A stretch of DNA of 64,000 bases from Pachyrhynchus sulphureomaculatus (GCA_019049505.1 CM032456.1:43914810-43978809); one strand, 5' to 3'; counted from the stretch's first letter, positions 32,751 through 48,527 are shown. Notes: a model not told the origin generated them from the letters alone. A program made the numbers and translations.

Positions 32751-32751
<1 letters not shown>

Positions 32752-32756
32752 CAGTA

Positions 32757-33795
32757 TTATGTTCTTGAGGTAAGCGGTCTTTGGAAAAAAACTAAAAAGT
32801 TTTGGACACCTTTTTAGCTACGCCAAGCTTTCGAAAACATTTCATTTTCTTCATCAGGGCTACAATTACAGTAGATTATCAGTATTTTTGAGATTAAAAG
32901 TAAAGAACAACCCTATTTTATATGTAACATTAAAGTACTTACTGATAAGTGGTGTGTTCAATAATTGTTGTTTGTGGGGGACACTTTAAAACAGGAAAAA
33001 AAAAAAACACAAGAAAACTCGACATACTCATCTCTGGGAAATATAATAAATTTTTACTTCATTTTGTTAGAATAGTACAAAGAATTGTGTGGTTGTAAAG
33101 TGATTTTAATTTGTAAAGGATTTTTTTGTTATGTTTTCTTGTCATTTTGCTGAGGGCAGTGTGTTTCTATCTCTTAGTTAACTTGTGGTAAATTTATATT
33201 TGAAAGTAGAATGACGTTGACATTTTGTTTGATCGTTTTAAAGTTGAAGAGTTAGTGAAAATCAGTGGGATTATTATCAAAGAGATATGTCAGATATATT
33301 GTAAGAGTTTTCATTTTGACTGCCTATTTGTAATAAATTGGAGAAAATTAAACTCAGATCTTCAATGTCAGTTTTTTTATTGATCGAGTTAGGTTCAAGG
33401 ATTTTCACCATCTCCCTAAAGATTCTCCTGCCGAGATTTCTCTCTTTACATTCAGCAAAATTAAATTCATGTGAAAATTGGCTACTATGCTGGGCAAGCG
33501 CACAAGAGTTTTTTTTTTAATCTGCAATCACTTTTGTGGGAAGTAATTCTGTCTTTTAGGACTCTAGATGTTTGTCCTATATAGATTTTTTCACATTGAG
33601 AGCAAGGGATGCTGTAAACTACTTCTGAAACTTTTGTGATTTCATCTTTATCTTTTAGACAAGTGAAAATATTGTTGATAGTTTTATTGTGTTTTGGTTT
33701 TCTGAGAGGAAAGCTCTAATATCCGGTGTAAGATTGTTGTTTTGTTGTATAGGGGGTGTGGTTGAGTTAAATAATAATTTATTTATTAATTGGAT
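32757..33795 (-). mobile_element. PLE 3' part with hammerhead, family B
   Basis: Minus-strand fragment: the GIY-YIG part lies at 33350-33660, followed by a 3' region and a hammerhead at 32818-32863. It ends next to the (TA)n array. The 5' part, including RT, is missing. Readable protein: VVYSIPCSQCEKIYIGQTSR then VLKDRITSHKSDCR (33560-33630), later KERNLGRRIFREMVKILEPN, KKTDIEDLSLIFSNLL (33350-33440). The same SHKSDCR and DTEDLS blocks appear in the PLE at 49349. Confidence 0.8.
32818..32863 (-). ncRNA. Hammerhead ribozyme, PLE family B
   Basis: Minus strand: stem I TAGCC, box CTGATGA (plus 32851-32857), unpaired A, stem II GAAAA-TGAAATG-TTTTC (as read from the two arms at 32845-32849 and 32833-32837), GAAA (32829-32832), AGCU palindrome with cleavage after CUU, then GGC(G)UA pairing back. 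Every core base is kept. Stem III is only AG/CU, so an isolated molecule would fold poorly; a dimer sharing AGCU would be better. The copy at 50186-50232 has the same plan with different stem I bases that still pair. Confidence 0.8.
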
Positions 33796-33830
33796 TGGAG
33801 TTGGTGCGTAGAGTGTCTGAAATTGCAACA

Positions 33831-34935
33831 TTACTTAATTACTAAGTACATAACATAACAACTAAATATATGGATTAATACTAACTTTATTGCACAACCG
33901 TCTCTTTCTAAATAGGTGATTGTTCTTCGAAAAAAATCAGGAGTTTTAAACTTCACATGTTTCCCTAATGACTCTTTCAAGATGATCAACATCTTGAAAT
34001 GGCCTTTTAAGATAAACTTTTTTTTTAAATAGCTCCATAAAAAAAAGTCTAGAGGGGTGATGTCTGGAGACCTTGGGGGCCAAGTAAACAGCAAAGACCT
34101 CCCTAATACTCTATCGTTAAAGATGTGGAGGAGATAATCTCGAACATTTCTCGTAGTGTGACATGATGCACCATGTGGGGACCATATACATTGTCTTTCA
34201 ATTATTGGTAGGCAATTAAGAAACTCAGGGAACTCATTATTTGAAAATTTTAAGTAACGTTCAGCATTTATATTATTTTGAAAAAAGAATGGTCCAACTA
34301 TTCTATCTTTAAAAACTTCACACCATACATTCGTTTTAAACGAGTATTGATCTCAAGTTTGAATATTGTAGTTAGGATTAACATTGCTCCAGCAGCGATG
34401 GTTTTGAGAACTTACTGTCCCATTAGACAGTAAATGTCGCTCCGTCAGAGGAAAGTATTTGTCTTGCCATAAACTTGTTATCTTCCAACTCTCCTTGAAA
34501 CCAAGCACAAAATTAAAATCTTCGTTCAAAATCTCCTGCAATTAAAGTATGGGTAAATTGAGGTTCGTATGGTATAAATTTATTTGATCTTCAAATTCTC
34601 GCAACTGTAGTTTTACTCACATTCAATCAAGCTATTTTTTTCCGAAGTGAATCTTTTAGCTTTTCTACTACCGTCAGCATTACCTGATTTTTATTATCTT
34701 CATTTGAAACCCATGCCCGATGTTTCTTTTTAAATTCATTTTCAACCCTTCCATAAATCTTGAATTTATTTATTAGATACTCTACAGTCGTGAAGTGTAC
34801 AGTTTTATCAGAGTGTTTATTATTAAAGATTTCTGCTCCTTCTCTAAAAGTTTTACAATTATCTCCAACTATCAGAACAAATTCAATTTTATCTTCAACA
34901 CTCAATTTTACTGGCATTTCTAATTATTGTAAATA
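33831..34935 (-). pseudogene. mariner-type transposase with DUF4817-like N terminus, broken
   Basis: Minus-strand N-terminal frame 34627-34917: MPVKLSVEDKIEFVLIVGDN, FREGAEIFNNKHSDKTVHFT, VEYLINKFKIYGRVEN, an HTH of the DUF4817 kind. The C-terminal frame 33831-34094 reads TWPPRSPDITPLDFFLWSYL, the third catalytic Asp region (SPD). The middle is frameshifted and lacks a readable first Asp. This combination is seen in the DD41D-like branch of mariner elements. TIRs could not be found, so the boundaries are those of the coding remnants. Confidence 0.7.
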
Positions 34936-35027
34936 CAGACTGACGTTAGCTTTGAAGTGTATTGACAGTTATTAGGTATTTCCAAAGTTATGTTTCTACT
35001 CAGCATATATCGCCACTACACCAAACA

Positions 35028-35087
35028 ATTTATTTTTGCACTCGACGCACGTTTCGCTAACCATGTTAGCTTCATCAGGAGCGATGA
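35028..35087 (-). ncRNA. Hammerhead ribozyme, PLE family A, best-preserved copy
   Basis: Minus strand: stem I CGCTC, box CTGATGA (plus 35072-35078), unpaired A, perfect stem II GCTAAC-ATG-GTTAGC, GAAA (35052-35055), ACGUGCGU, GUC cleavage triplet (35044-35046), and GAGUG pairing to stem I. A distal pairing ATCA/CGAT-type extension of stem I is possible. It lies downstream of the ORF stop at 35178 in the 3' terminal repeat, where PLE hammerheads are known to sit. Confidence 0.88.
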
Positions 35088-35177
35088 TTAACTAAAGCTA
35101 AACTACAAATCTACCCTATTTATACTTAGCCTAATCCTTGAATTACTCAAGCGGAACTAATGACATAGGCAAGGCCG

Positions 35178-36200
35178 TCAGTTCCGGTCAAGTAACCCGT
35201 AGAGGGGACTATAAGGAATAGGCCCTTTGTCTTTATTTAAACTACTTTTACATTTTACGATTTCCATACTTTCGTATGCGTTCAACAATCTCCTATCAGA
35301 TACATTTTTTATTAATCTTAGATTATCTAATGTTACAGTATGATCAGCTTCAAGGGCATGTTCGGCAATGCTAGACTTGTCTCTTCTACTGTATTTTAAG
35401 TGTGCTAAATGTTCTTTAAATCGTATTTTAATTGACCTTTTAGTTTGCCCAACATACTTTTTGTCACAATCATTACAACTAATTTTATAAATTCCACTTT
35501 TCTCACAAATAGGAATCTTATCTTTGGGATTTCCTAAGATATTCGTCAGATTGTCTGATGACTTATAGACTAAGGTGAGGCCTACTTTATTAAATACCTT
35601 ATTGAGTCCCTTGCTATATTTCGGATTATATGGTATGAAGACATACTTGGTGTTATTTTCTTCGCGTGTAAAAAAGGTGGAATTCTGAATATTAAACCTA
35701 AACTTATGTCTATTTATTAGTTTATTTACTAAGTCATCGTCATAACCATTAACTCTAGTTATATTTCTAATACGATTCCTTTCTTTATTAAAGTTTACTC
35801 TATTCAGAGGGAAAGTGACCAAACGATGAACTAAAAAATTTAATGAGGGTAATTTATGTTGTTTGCAATGAAATAAATCATTAGGAATATATCTATCTGT
35901 TACTGTGTCCTTCCTGTAGATATAAAATTCTAATCTATTATTATTTTTAATAATTAAAATATCTCGAAAAGGCAATTGTCCTTGGTTCTCAACTTCGTAA
36001 GTGAATTTAATGGAATCATACCGGCTATTTAATTTAGAAAAAAAATCATCAATATTTGCTTTCTTTGTATCAAAAATCGCGAAAATATCATCTACATACC
36101 TATACCATACCCTTGGGAAATATTCGAATTCTTGACTGGCTTCGATTTCAAACTTACTCATGAATAAATTGGCTATGAAAGGTGATAAGCAATTACCCAT
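35178..36200 (-). CDS. PLE reverse transcriptase (C-terminal part) with GIY-YIG endonuclease
   Basis: A 340-codon open frame from ATG 36200; the true ORF began further upstream. Residues 1-45 hold MGNCLSPFIANLFM and YRYVDDIFAIFD, the RT catalytic YVDD. Residues 60-110 hold the LPFRDILIIK and YIYRKDT blocks of PLE RTs. Residues 225-310 hold the nuclease: KSGIYKISCNDCDKKYVGQT, KRSIKIRFKEHLAH, then SIAEHALEADH and NAYESMEIVK. In Penelope-like elements the RT copies the element RNA and the GIY-YIG domain nicks the target. No stop lies within the frame, but the N-terminal RT fingers are missing, so this copy is not autonomous. The ATG at 36200 is simply the first in-frame Met. Confidence 0.85.
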   Translation of the reverse strand: MGNCLSPFIANLFMSKFEIEASQEFEYFPRVWYRYVDDIFAIFDTKKANIDDFFSKLNSRYDSIKFTYEVENQGQLPFRDILIIKNNNRLEFYIYRKDTVTDRYIPNDLFHCKQHKLPSLNFLVHRLVTFPLNRVNFNKERNRIRNITRVNGYDDDLVNKLINRHKFRFNIQNSTFFTREENNTKYVFIPYNPKYSKGLNKVFNKVGLTLVYKSSDNLTNILGNPKDKIPICEKSGIYKISCNDCDKKYVGQTKRSIKIRFKEHLAHLKYSRRDKSSIAEHALEADHTVTLDNLRLIKNVSDRRLLNAYESMEIVKCKSSLNKDKGPIPYSPLYGLLDRN

Positions 36201-36262
36201 AGCTGTTCCTTCTTTCTGAACATAAAATTGTAAAGTAAAACTTAGTAAAGATACGTTTATTT

Positions 36263-36800
36263 ATTTTCAGCCTAAAACTTGTAGTGATCTTGTTTTCTTT
36301 TATTCAGTAAATAATCCAACAATTACTGACGTGTTTACTGGAGTTTTTTTGAACTTTTAACTAGGAAGGAGACAAATCTAAATCCAATACTCCTTGTTTA
36401 TTGTCTTTCCACGGAACATACTTGTAGTGGAAAACACTTTGCAAATCAAGAACTACTAATATGACTTTTAGGCTGGATCAACTCCTTCGACTTTTATTCG
36501 ATCGAGGCTAGGTTTTTCTCAATCATTATTACGACTGAGCCTTGGTTTCGACATCGTAACCATAAATGCAGGTCTCGTCTAGTGTTACCATAGTTTTTAA
36601 AAACTTTCAATCCTCTCTCATAAGGCCCAGCAGCTCTTACCCGTTTACTAGTTTTCTTTCGGGCCTTCGATCAATATTTAGTTTTAGTGCAATGGATTTT
36701 TACGATTAAATCGAGAACTGCATGGATGTGAACATTCAACATTGATGTGGAAAGTCGTTCTCTTTGAGGATCTTCACCTGTAAATATTATCCCCACTGTA
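36263..36800 (-). pseudogene. mariner remnant
   Basis: Only the first catalytic region is clear on the minus strand: VTLDETCIYGYDVETKAQS (about 36530-36590), the DETWVYGYD.ETK.QS motif of one mariner group with Trp changed to Cys. Surrounding blocks are degraded and no TIRs were found. Confidence 0.55.
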
Positions 36801-37231
36801 GCAGCCAAAATCCTGCTACTGATGTATACGCTCAATTCAACTTGTAATATATGCTATATTTAAGTAGTTTTTTGAGTTTGAAGAAAAATTTTGCTCGCAC
36901 TCAATATTCTTCAAAGTTGCTAATTTATAGTACTCTAAAAATTGCAAGCTGATCACTGCACTTCTGTACTGAAAATGCTGTGGCTTCTTCCCTGGTTGTG
37001 ATAGAGTCACGGGGGAAAAGCATTACCATTTAATTGTATTTACCGCTTTCTCCGCAGTCCCACCATATTCTAAAATTTATCTTCAATTACTTGATGTCGT
37101 GTATCTTGGTATCATCGGTAAATATGTCCAGATCTACGGCTATAATTTTACTATTTCATCCTTTCGTCGGTATTAATAATGTACTCGAAGAATATAAACT
37201 ATATAATGATATTAATGACATATCACTACCA
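36801..37231. other. No gene recognised
   Basis: AT-rich DNA; the open frame at 37034-37309 overlaps a mariner TIR and has no recognisable motif. Confidence 0.5.
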
Positions 37232-37233
37232 TA

Positions 37234-38513
37234 CGAGGCTGGTTTGAAAAGTCCGTGCAAGCTCCGAGAGATGGCACTACCGGCGCGTATCGAGGTCATG
37301 TTTAGTTAGTAGCATCTCTTGAATGAACGCACACCAAGTTTCAGCCATATTGGTCTATTTCTTTGTGTTTGGCATTCGTGTGAATCAAGGATGTCGAGTG
37401 ATTTTCAAGAAATGAACGAAAAAGAATTTCGTGTGGTGATTAAACATTACTTTATGAAAGGCAAAACGCCTCAGGGGACTAAGAGAAGCTTGATAAACAT
37501 TATGGTGACTCTGCACCTTCGGTTAGAACAGTTTATAAGTGGTTTCAAAATTTTCGGACTGGCCATATGGGCACAAGTGACGCTGAACGTTCTGGACGGC
37601 CTGTGGAGGTTACGACTCCAGAAATCATTGATCAAATCCATGATATGGTGATGGATGACAGAAGAGTTAAGGTGCGTGAGATTGCTAGTGCTGTGGGCAT
37701 CTCGACTGAACGGGTACATAATATTTTGCATAAACATTTGGACATGAGAAAGCTATCCGCAAGATGGGTGCCGCGATTGCTCACGCTTGACCAAAAACGG
37801 AATCGTGTGAAGTGTTGCAAGGATGGTTTGCAGCTGTTCCAGAAGAATCCGGAGAACTTTAAGCGTCGTTTCGTCACTGTGGATGAAACACGGATACATT
37901 ACTATACTCCTGAGACCAAACAACAATGGGTTACCAAGGGGGAATCTGCACCAAAAAAGGCGAAGACCGTTCCTTCGGCCGGAAAGGTTATGGCGACTGT
38001 CTTTTGGGATTCGCAAGGGATAATCCTCATCGACTATCTGGAAAAGGGTAAAACTATTACAGGTGAATATTATTCATCGTTATTGGACCGTTTGAAAACC
38101 GAGCTGCAAGAAACACGCCCGCGATTGGTCCACAAGAAAGTCCTTTTCCATCACGACAACGCACCAGCACACACCTCAGCAGTTGTGGTCGCAAAATTAA
38201 TGGAAATAGGATTCCAACTCGTTTCACATCCCCCCTATTCTCCAGACTTGGCTCCCTCGGACTACTGTTTGTTCCCCAATTTGAAGAAATGGCTGGCGGG
38301 ACAAAGATTTTATTCAAACGAGGAGGTGATTGCAGACACTAATGGATATTTTGCAGACTTGGACAAATCCTATTATTCGGAAGGGATCAACAAACTAGAA
38401 CATCGTTGGACGAAGTGTATAAGCCTAAAAGGAGACTATGTCGAAAAATAAAAAAGATTTACCCCAAACATAAGTAGTTTTTATTTTTGCACGGACTTTT
38501 CAAACCAGCCTCG
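37234..38513 (+). mobile_element. mariner, full length with TIRs, copy C
   Basis: CGAGGCTGGTTTGAAAAGTC at 37234 and its reverse complement ending at 38513 are flanked by TA on both sides (37232-37233, 38514-38515). Length is 1280 bp. It closely resembles the copy at 44483-45775, with the same TIRs and only scattered substitutions and indels. Confidence 0.92.
37390..38451 (+). pseudogene. mariner transposase, copy C (one frameshift)
   Basis: The N-terminal part (MSSDFQEMNEKEFRVVIKHY, from 37390) runs into a one-base deletion near 37475, where copy D has KEKLDK. From 37567 to 38451 the frame is open for 294 codons: RSGRPVEVTTPEIIDQIHDM, VREIASAVGISTERVHNIL, WVPRLLTLDQKRNRVKCC, VTVDETRIHYYTPETKQQ (usual DETW reads DETR), FHHDNAPAHTSAVVVAKL, PPYSPDLAPSDYCLF, ending WTKCISLKGDYVEK. 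All three catalytic Asp residues are present. The single frameshift and the Trp-to-Arg change make activity unlikely. Close to the irritans/Himar lineage by motif. Confidence 0.9.
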
Positions 38514-38956
38514 TATATAGTCCGATCAATGATTCTTTGCATGCACGTCATAAATGTCTGAATATAGTGTAAACATCCGTCTATATTATTCTTCTTGTCA
38601 ACATGTTAAGTATATTTAAAAACTTAAAAAAGTAGGTCTTCTGTCATCTGAAGTTATTTACGACATTCGTTCTATTATCTGTCTCGGTTATTTGTACATA
38701 TGCAAGAAAGAGAGTGAACAACCTGGAATTTAGGTATATCTACATGTTTTAGAAGCCAGTACCTCCGAGTTTATAGGCAATAAAAATAATCCATAATTCT
38801 TTAATGGATTGAAGTTATGTCTTCTTTATGTTTCACTCTCGTTTCCATCACATTATTTTAATTTTTGAATATACTTGCCAACTAATAAATAGTTCTGTTC
38901 AGAGCTATAATATTTGTGGAATATTGACCAAATACTCTTCATATTAAGCCACCAAA
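38514..38956. other. No gene recognised
   Basis: AT-rich spacer; no TIR of the following DDE element could be identified here. Confidence 0.5.
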
Positions 38957-39072
38957 ATGCCTGGAAAACATTTGAATAGTCAAGCAAGAGATTTTGTGGC
39001 GAAATTAATAGTGTATTTTACATCGGAAAGGGATAACAAGGGTCCTCTTATATCTCCTAATGCTGTACAAGA

Positions 39073-39128
39073 GGTAAATAAATCACATACATATATCTTT
39101 TTAATGCGTTTACAATGTTCTGGTTCCA
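39073..39128 (+). other. Intron 1 of the DDE_3 transposase
   Basis: GTAAAT at 39073 to CCAG at 39128, 56 bp, with a stretch of T before the acceptor. Splicing joins AVQE to RVVAALQIS in frame. Confidence 0.65.
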
Positions 39129-39315
39129 GAGAGTCGTTGCTGCTTTACAGATTAGTACGAGAACTGTAGCGAACATCAAAATTCGTAGTGATAAAAATGA
39201 ATTGCTTTCAACACCTGGAAAATCACGACCAAGAAAACAAGCTAAGATCCATGATCTGAGTGAAAATTCTAAAATGGACGTTCCGAATATATTATATGAT
39301 ACGTATGCACAAAGT

Positions 39316-39378
39316 AAGTAGCTATTAATATCTATCGGTTTAAGTGACATCGAATGTAAATCATATTATATTTTTAGA
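39316..39378 (+). other. Intron 2 of the DDE_3 transposase
   Basis: GTAAGT after CACAAA, then an acceptor TTTTTAG just before AAAGACATG, about 63 bp. Joining gives AQKRHVTINNLR. Donor and acceptor are both consensus. Confidence 0.65.
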
Positions 39379-40342
39379 AAGACATGTTACTATTAACAAC
39401 TTACGTAAAGACTGCGACAAAAGAGATAGTTAATGTCAGTTATGGAACTCTTCAAATATTACTTCTGGATTTGGGTGACAGATGACAACACGCGAGCATT
39501 AATGGAGATGCCGGGGAATTGTTTAATGAGGGCAGCTTTTCTTAGAAAGTATATGGAAAACAAAAATGCACACATTGCTCGTCAGCTTGTTTTCATAGAC
39601 GAAACATGGATTTTTTCAAAAGGCAGTCAAAGGAAATCATGGCAGGATGACAACATTAAAAGTGTTGTGTGCTTACACATGCTGAACACACTGGGGGATT
39701 TGTGAAAAATGCCAATATACTATTTGCTAGCAAGTCAATATTACTTGATTATCATGACGAAATGAATAGTGAAATGTTTACGAAATGGGTCAGAAACCAG
39801 TTGATTTCTAATTTAGAACAACCATCCTTTTTTATAATGGATAATGCTTTATACCATTTAGTCGAACTAGAAAAACAGCCAGCTTTAGCATGGAAAAAAG
39901 AAGAAATGCTCGAGTGGTTACAGAAGAATAGTTTACTTCATAACAAACAGATGTTTAAGACAGAATTGTTAGATATTGCAAAAGCTCATAAAAAATCAAA
40001 GGAATATCAAACTGATAAAATTTTTCGAGAACATGGGCATGAAGTGGTGAGATTACCTCCTATTCACTGTCAGTTTAATGCAATCGAGCTGATTTGGGCA
40101 AATGCAAAAACATTTTATAACAAGCACATTGGTGAAGAGGGATATGGAGATAAACAACTACTTCAGATGTGGAATAGAGCCTTAGAAAAGTACCAGAGGT
40201 ATGGCATGCCAGCGTACAACATACAGAAAACCTCATTCAACAGTTGTATGATTGTGAGGTAATAATCCAAGTGATTCCAGAAATCATTATTCGTGTTGGG
40301 AATGATGAAAGCAAGAGTGAAGAATCTACTTCTGACGATTAG

Positions 40343-41024
40343 TGTCATTATTTAATTAATAATTTAAATATTACTTATTGACACGTTCCAAGCCCTTTCG
40401 GCAACATTCATTGTAAATTTTGCAGGACAAATATAGACTTATCTATCTATCAGTTTGATTTGATAAATCATATTAAAATTGGATTATGCAATTTATATCT
40501 TCTATTCATACTTCATACTCTCGTCATGAAATATATTTCTGTTTTTAAAAGTATTATATTTCAGTTCTCTATTTTAAAATTTTAATTACAGTTTTTTACA
40601 GTTTTTATAATGCCTTATATGTAAATTTGATAAAGCTGTGTTAAGTGTGTATTGTAATTTCATTACAAACATTACACAAACTTCAAATAACTAACAGATA
40701 ACAACTGTAAACTTTTCATAAAGTAAATTTACTCACGAAATAATCCAACAGCAACCTGAAAAATAAAAATAGGTGATATTAGACGTTGGATTTATGCAGA
40801 GAGGTAAATGTCCTTCACAAGTAAGAACTAGGGTGTTTTATACATCATACACATTTAATATATCCGTAGTCTTCGTTAATTACCAAACCGGATGAGGAAT
40901 TTTAAATTCTATTTTGACTTTTGAAATTGTCATTTAAAACGCCGACACTGAATTGACAGCTGATTGAATCGTATGAATATTCTTGACGTCGCGTTGATCG
41001 CATAACTGCAAAGATCCATTGATT

Positions 41025-41028
<4 letters not shown>
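40343..41028. other. No gene recognised
   Basis: AT-rich DNA between the DDE_3 gene and a (TA)n array. No repeats or coding parts are supported. Confidence 0.5.
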
Positions 41029-43050
<2,022 letters not shown>

Positions 43051-43059
43051 TTTCCTAGT

Positions 43060-44393
<1,334 letters not shown>

Positions 44394-44482
<89 letters not shown>
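44394..44482. repeat. (TA)n array
   Basis: About 88 bp; the mariner at 44483 inserted within this TA run, whose other half is at 45776. Confidence 0.95.
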
Positions 44483-44483
<1 letters not shown>

Positions 44484-45775
44484 GAGGCTGGTTTGAAAAG
44501 TCCGTGCAAAGTCCGAGAGATGGCACCACCGGCGCGTATCGAGGTCATGTTTAGTTAGTAGCATCTCCTGAATGAACGCACACCCAGTTTCAGCCATATT
44601 GGTCTATTTCTTTGTATTTGGCATTCGTGTGAATCAAGGAAGTCGAGTGATTTTCAAGAAATGGACGAAAAAGAATTTCGTGTGGTGATTAAACATTATT
44701 TTATGAAAGGCAAAGCGCCTCAGAAGACTAAAGAGAAGCTTGATAAACATTATGGTGACTCTGCACCTTCGATTAGAACAGTTTATAAGTGGTTTCAAAA
44801 TTTTCGGACTGGCCATATGGGCACAAGTGACGCTGAACGTTCTGGACGGCCTGTGGAGGTTACGACTCCAGAAATCATTGATCAAATCCATGATATGGTG
44901 ATGGATGACAGAAGAGTTAAGGTGCGTGAGATTGCTAGTGCTGTGGGCATCTCGACTGAACGGGTACATAATATTTTGCATAAATATTTGGACATGAGAA
45001 AGCTATCCGCAAGATGGGTGCCGCGATTGCTCACGCTTGACCAAAAACGGAATCGTGTGAAGTGTTGCAAGGATGGTTTGCAGCTGTTCCAGAAGAATCC
45101 GGAGGACTTTAAGCGTCGTTTCGTCACTGTGGATGAAACATGGATACATTACTATACTCCTGAGACCAAACAACAATCTAAACAATGAGTTACCAAGGGG
45201 GAATCTGCACCAAAAAAGGCGAAGACCGTTCCTTCGGCCAGAAAGGTTATGGAGACTGTCTTTTGGGATTCGCAAGGGATAATCCTCATCGACTATCTGG
45301 AAAAGGGTAAAACTATTACAGGTGAATATTATTCATCGTTATTGGACCGTTTGAAAACCGAGCTGCAAGAAAAACGCCCGCGATTGGCCAACAAGAAAGT
45401 CCTTTTCCATCACGACAACGCACCAGCACACACCTCAGCAGTTGTGGTCGCAAAATTAATGGAAATAGGATTCCAACTCGTTTCACATCCCCCCTATTCT
45501 CCAGACTTGGCTCCCTCGGACTACTATTTGTTCCCCAATTTGAAGAAATGGCTGGCGGGACAAAGATTTTATTCAAACGAGGAGGTGATTGCAGACACTA
45601 ATGGATATTTTGCAGACTTGGACAAATCCTATTATTCGGAAGGGATCAACAAAACTAGAACATCGTTGGACGAAGTGTATAAGCCTAAAAGGAGACTATG
45701 TCGAAAAATAAAAAAGGTTTACCCCAAACACATAAGCAGTTTTTATTTTTGCACGGACTTTTCAAACCAACCTCG
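44483..45775 (+). mobile_element. mariner, full length with TIRs, copy D
   Basis: CGAGGCTGGTTTGAAAAGTC at 44483 and GACTTTTCAAACCAACCTCG at 45775, with TA on both sides inside a TA array. Length is 1293 bp. Sister copy of 37234-38513. Confidence 0.92.
44661..45730 (+). pseudogene. mariner transposase, copy D (stop and frameshift)
   Basis: ATG 44661: MDEKEFRVVIKHYFMKGKAP, TVYKWFQNFRTGHMGTSDAE, RSGRPVEVTTPEIIDQ, VREIASAVGISTERVHNIL, WVPRLLTLDQKRNRVKCC, VTVDETWIHYYTPETKQQSK with intact DETW. A TGA at 45186 replaces Trp of QWVTKGES. The next frame from 45249 keeps KVLFHHDNAPAHTSAVVVAK and PPYSPDLAPSDYYLFPNLKK. An extra A near 45651 shifts the C terminus (ending DYVEK is in another frame). Together copies C and D give a good view of the family, but neither is intact. 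Confidence 0.9.

Positions 45776-45865
<90 letters not shown>
45776..45865. repeat. (TA)n array
   Basis: About 88 bp of TA with one ATGTAT; it separates mariner D from a PLE. Confidence 0.95.
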
Positions 45866-45867
<2 letters not shown>

Positions 45868-46462
45868 AAGACAGTTTTTTGTTCTTGATCATCATGCGGT
45901 CAATTCCAAAGAACCAATTATAAAAAACCGAATAAATAAAGTATACAATAATCATAAAAAATCTAAACAAAGTAACAATGAAATTAAGAAAAATTATATT
46001 TCCATACCATACATTCCTGAATTAAGTAATAATATCAAAAGAGACCTTAAACCACATAACATCAACATAGCAGAAAAACCGGCTAACAACTCAAAAAATA
46101 TCTTTACCAAACTTAAACCAACAATACCAACAACAGAACAAACAAACATAATCTACAAAATAGACTGCATGAACTGTCCAAAAACATACATTGGACAATC
46201 AAAACAATATTTAAGGAGACGAATAACAGAACATAAAAATAGCATGAGAAACACAAACCAAAACCATACTGCCCTATCAAAATATGCCCTAGATGAATTG
46301 CATAATTTCAATTTTAAAAATGTCCAAATCCTAGTCTTTGAAAATAATCATAAAAAACGAAACATAAAGGAAATGATACATATACGAAGAACAAGTAACA
46401 CCTTAAATTATCGAAATGAGACGGAAAGCCTAAGTATTGTATACAATGATTTATTAACCTAA
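45866..46462 (+). CDS. PLE linker and GIY-YIG endonuclease (partial)
   Basis: Open frame with no internal stop from the (TA)n edge: FFVLDHHAVNSKEPIIKNRI, KKNYISIPYIPELSNNIKRD (the PLE linker block, Y.P.LS..I...L), then NIIYKIDCMNCPKTYIGQSK, QYLRRRITEHKNSMRN, ALSKYALDELHNFNF, RNIKEMIHIRRTSNTLNYRN and a tail ESLSIVYNDLL. These are the GIY-YIG half-motifs with the Cys pair and conserved Arg and Glu. The RT is missing and no true start codon is present, so it would not be expressed as such. Confidence 0.8.
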
Positions 46463-46769
46463 TAAAATCAATTACTAGACTAATAACAAAGTAACAACAA
46501 TATGAAAGCAATAAATAAATTTTGGATTTACCCATTTTACCTGTACAAATAGTAAAATAAAAATGTGAACCTTTTAAATTTAGTATTACAAAAACTGTGA
46601 AACTGTTAACATGTAAATCATCTAAACCAAAAGATCCAACTAGATATAAGGTAGGAAAAATATTAAACACTAATATTTATTCTCTACATATATTTCTGTA
46701 TAAAACAACACTAATCATCAATTTTACATCTTAAACATTAACACCAATAAATTTTTTTTTCTTTCTTGT

Positions 46770-46820
46770 AGTTCTGAAGATGGTTTAAATAAAATAAACC
46801 GAAACGTAAACGTAAACTTG
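46770..46820 (+). ncRNA. Hammerhead ribozyme, PLE family C
   Basis: Stem I AGTT (46770-46773), box CTGAAGA (46774-46780; position 7 may be any base), unpaired T, stem II GGTTTA-AATAAAA-TAAACC, GAAA (46801-46804), stem III ACG-UAAA-CGU, cleavage triplet GUA (after 46814), then AACU pairing to AGTT. Core complete. This family has the only true stem III hairpin in the window (three pairs, four-base loop). Confidence 0.78.
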
Positions 46821-46841
46821 TTTCATTAAAAATTGACCGCA

Positions 46842-46842
46842 A

Positions 46843-46909
<67 letters not shown>
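46842..46909. repeat. (TA)n array
   Basis: About 66 bp; it lies between the 3' ends of two PLEs in opposite orientation. Confidence 0.95.

Positions 46910-48527
<1,618 letters not shown>

Larger units (their letters stand above)
34990..36262 (-). mobile_element. 5'-truncated PLE, family A, with long open RT/GIY-YIG frame
   Basis: Minus-strand copy with the last part of the RT, a linker, GIY-YIG nuclease, and a 3' terminal repeat bearing a hammerhead (35040-35083). The RT frame can be followed upstream of the ATG to about 36262 (VSLLSFTLQFYVQKEGTAMG) before stops, marking the truncation point. Unlike other PLE copies in this window, its 3' end does not touch a (TA)n array. Confidence 0.85.
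38957..40342 (+). pseudogene. DDE_3-type (IS630/Tc1/mariner superfamily) transposase with introns
   Basis: Start MPGKHLNSQARDFVAKLIVY (38957), intron 1 (39073-39128), VVAALQISTRTVANIKIRS and STPGKSRPRKQ, intron 2 (39316-39378), RHVTINNLRKD, then stops and frameshifts near 39430-39480. Then RALMEMPGNCLMRAAFLRKY, QLVFIDETWIFSKGSQRKSW (first Asp), a shift near 39690, GGFVKNANILFASKS, LDYHDEMNSEMFTKWVRNQL, FFIMDNALYHLVELEKQPAL (second Asp), and EVVRLPPIHCQFNAIELIWA (third acidic residue, Glu). After TAA at 40260 an alternative frame continues VIQVIPEIIIRV to an acidic tail ending SDD. Introns are unusual for Tc1/mariner but typical of this group. TIRs were not identified. Confidence 0.8.
45866..46842 (+). 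mobile_element. 5'-truncated PLE, family C, with hammerhead
   Basis: Starts abruptly after (TA)n, carries the linker and GIY-YIG part of the ORF (to 46462), about 300 bp of 3' region, and a hammerhead at 46770-46818. Its 3' end touches the next (TA)n array at 46842. Confidence 0.8.
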
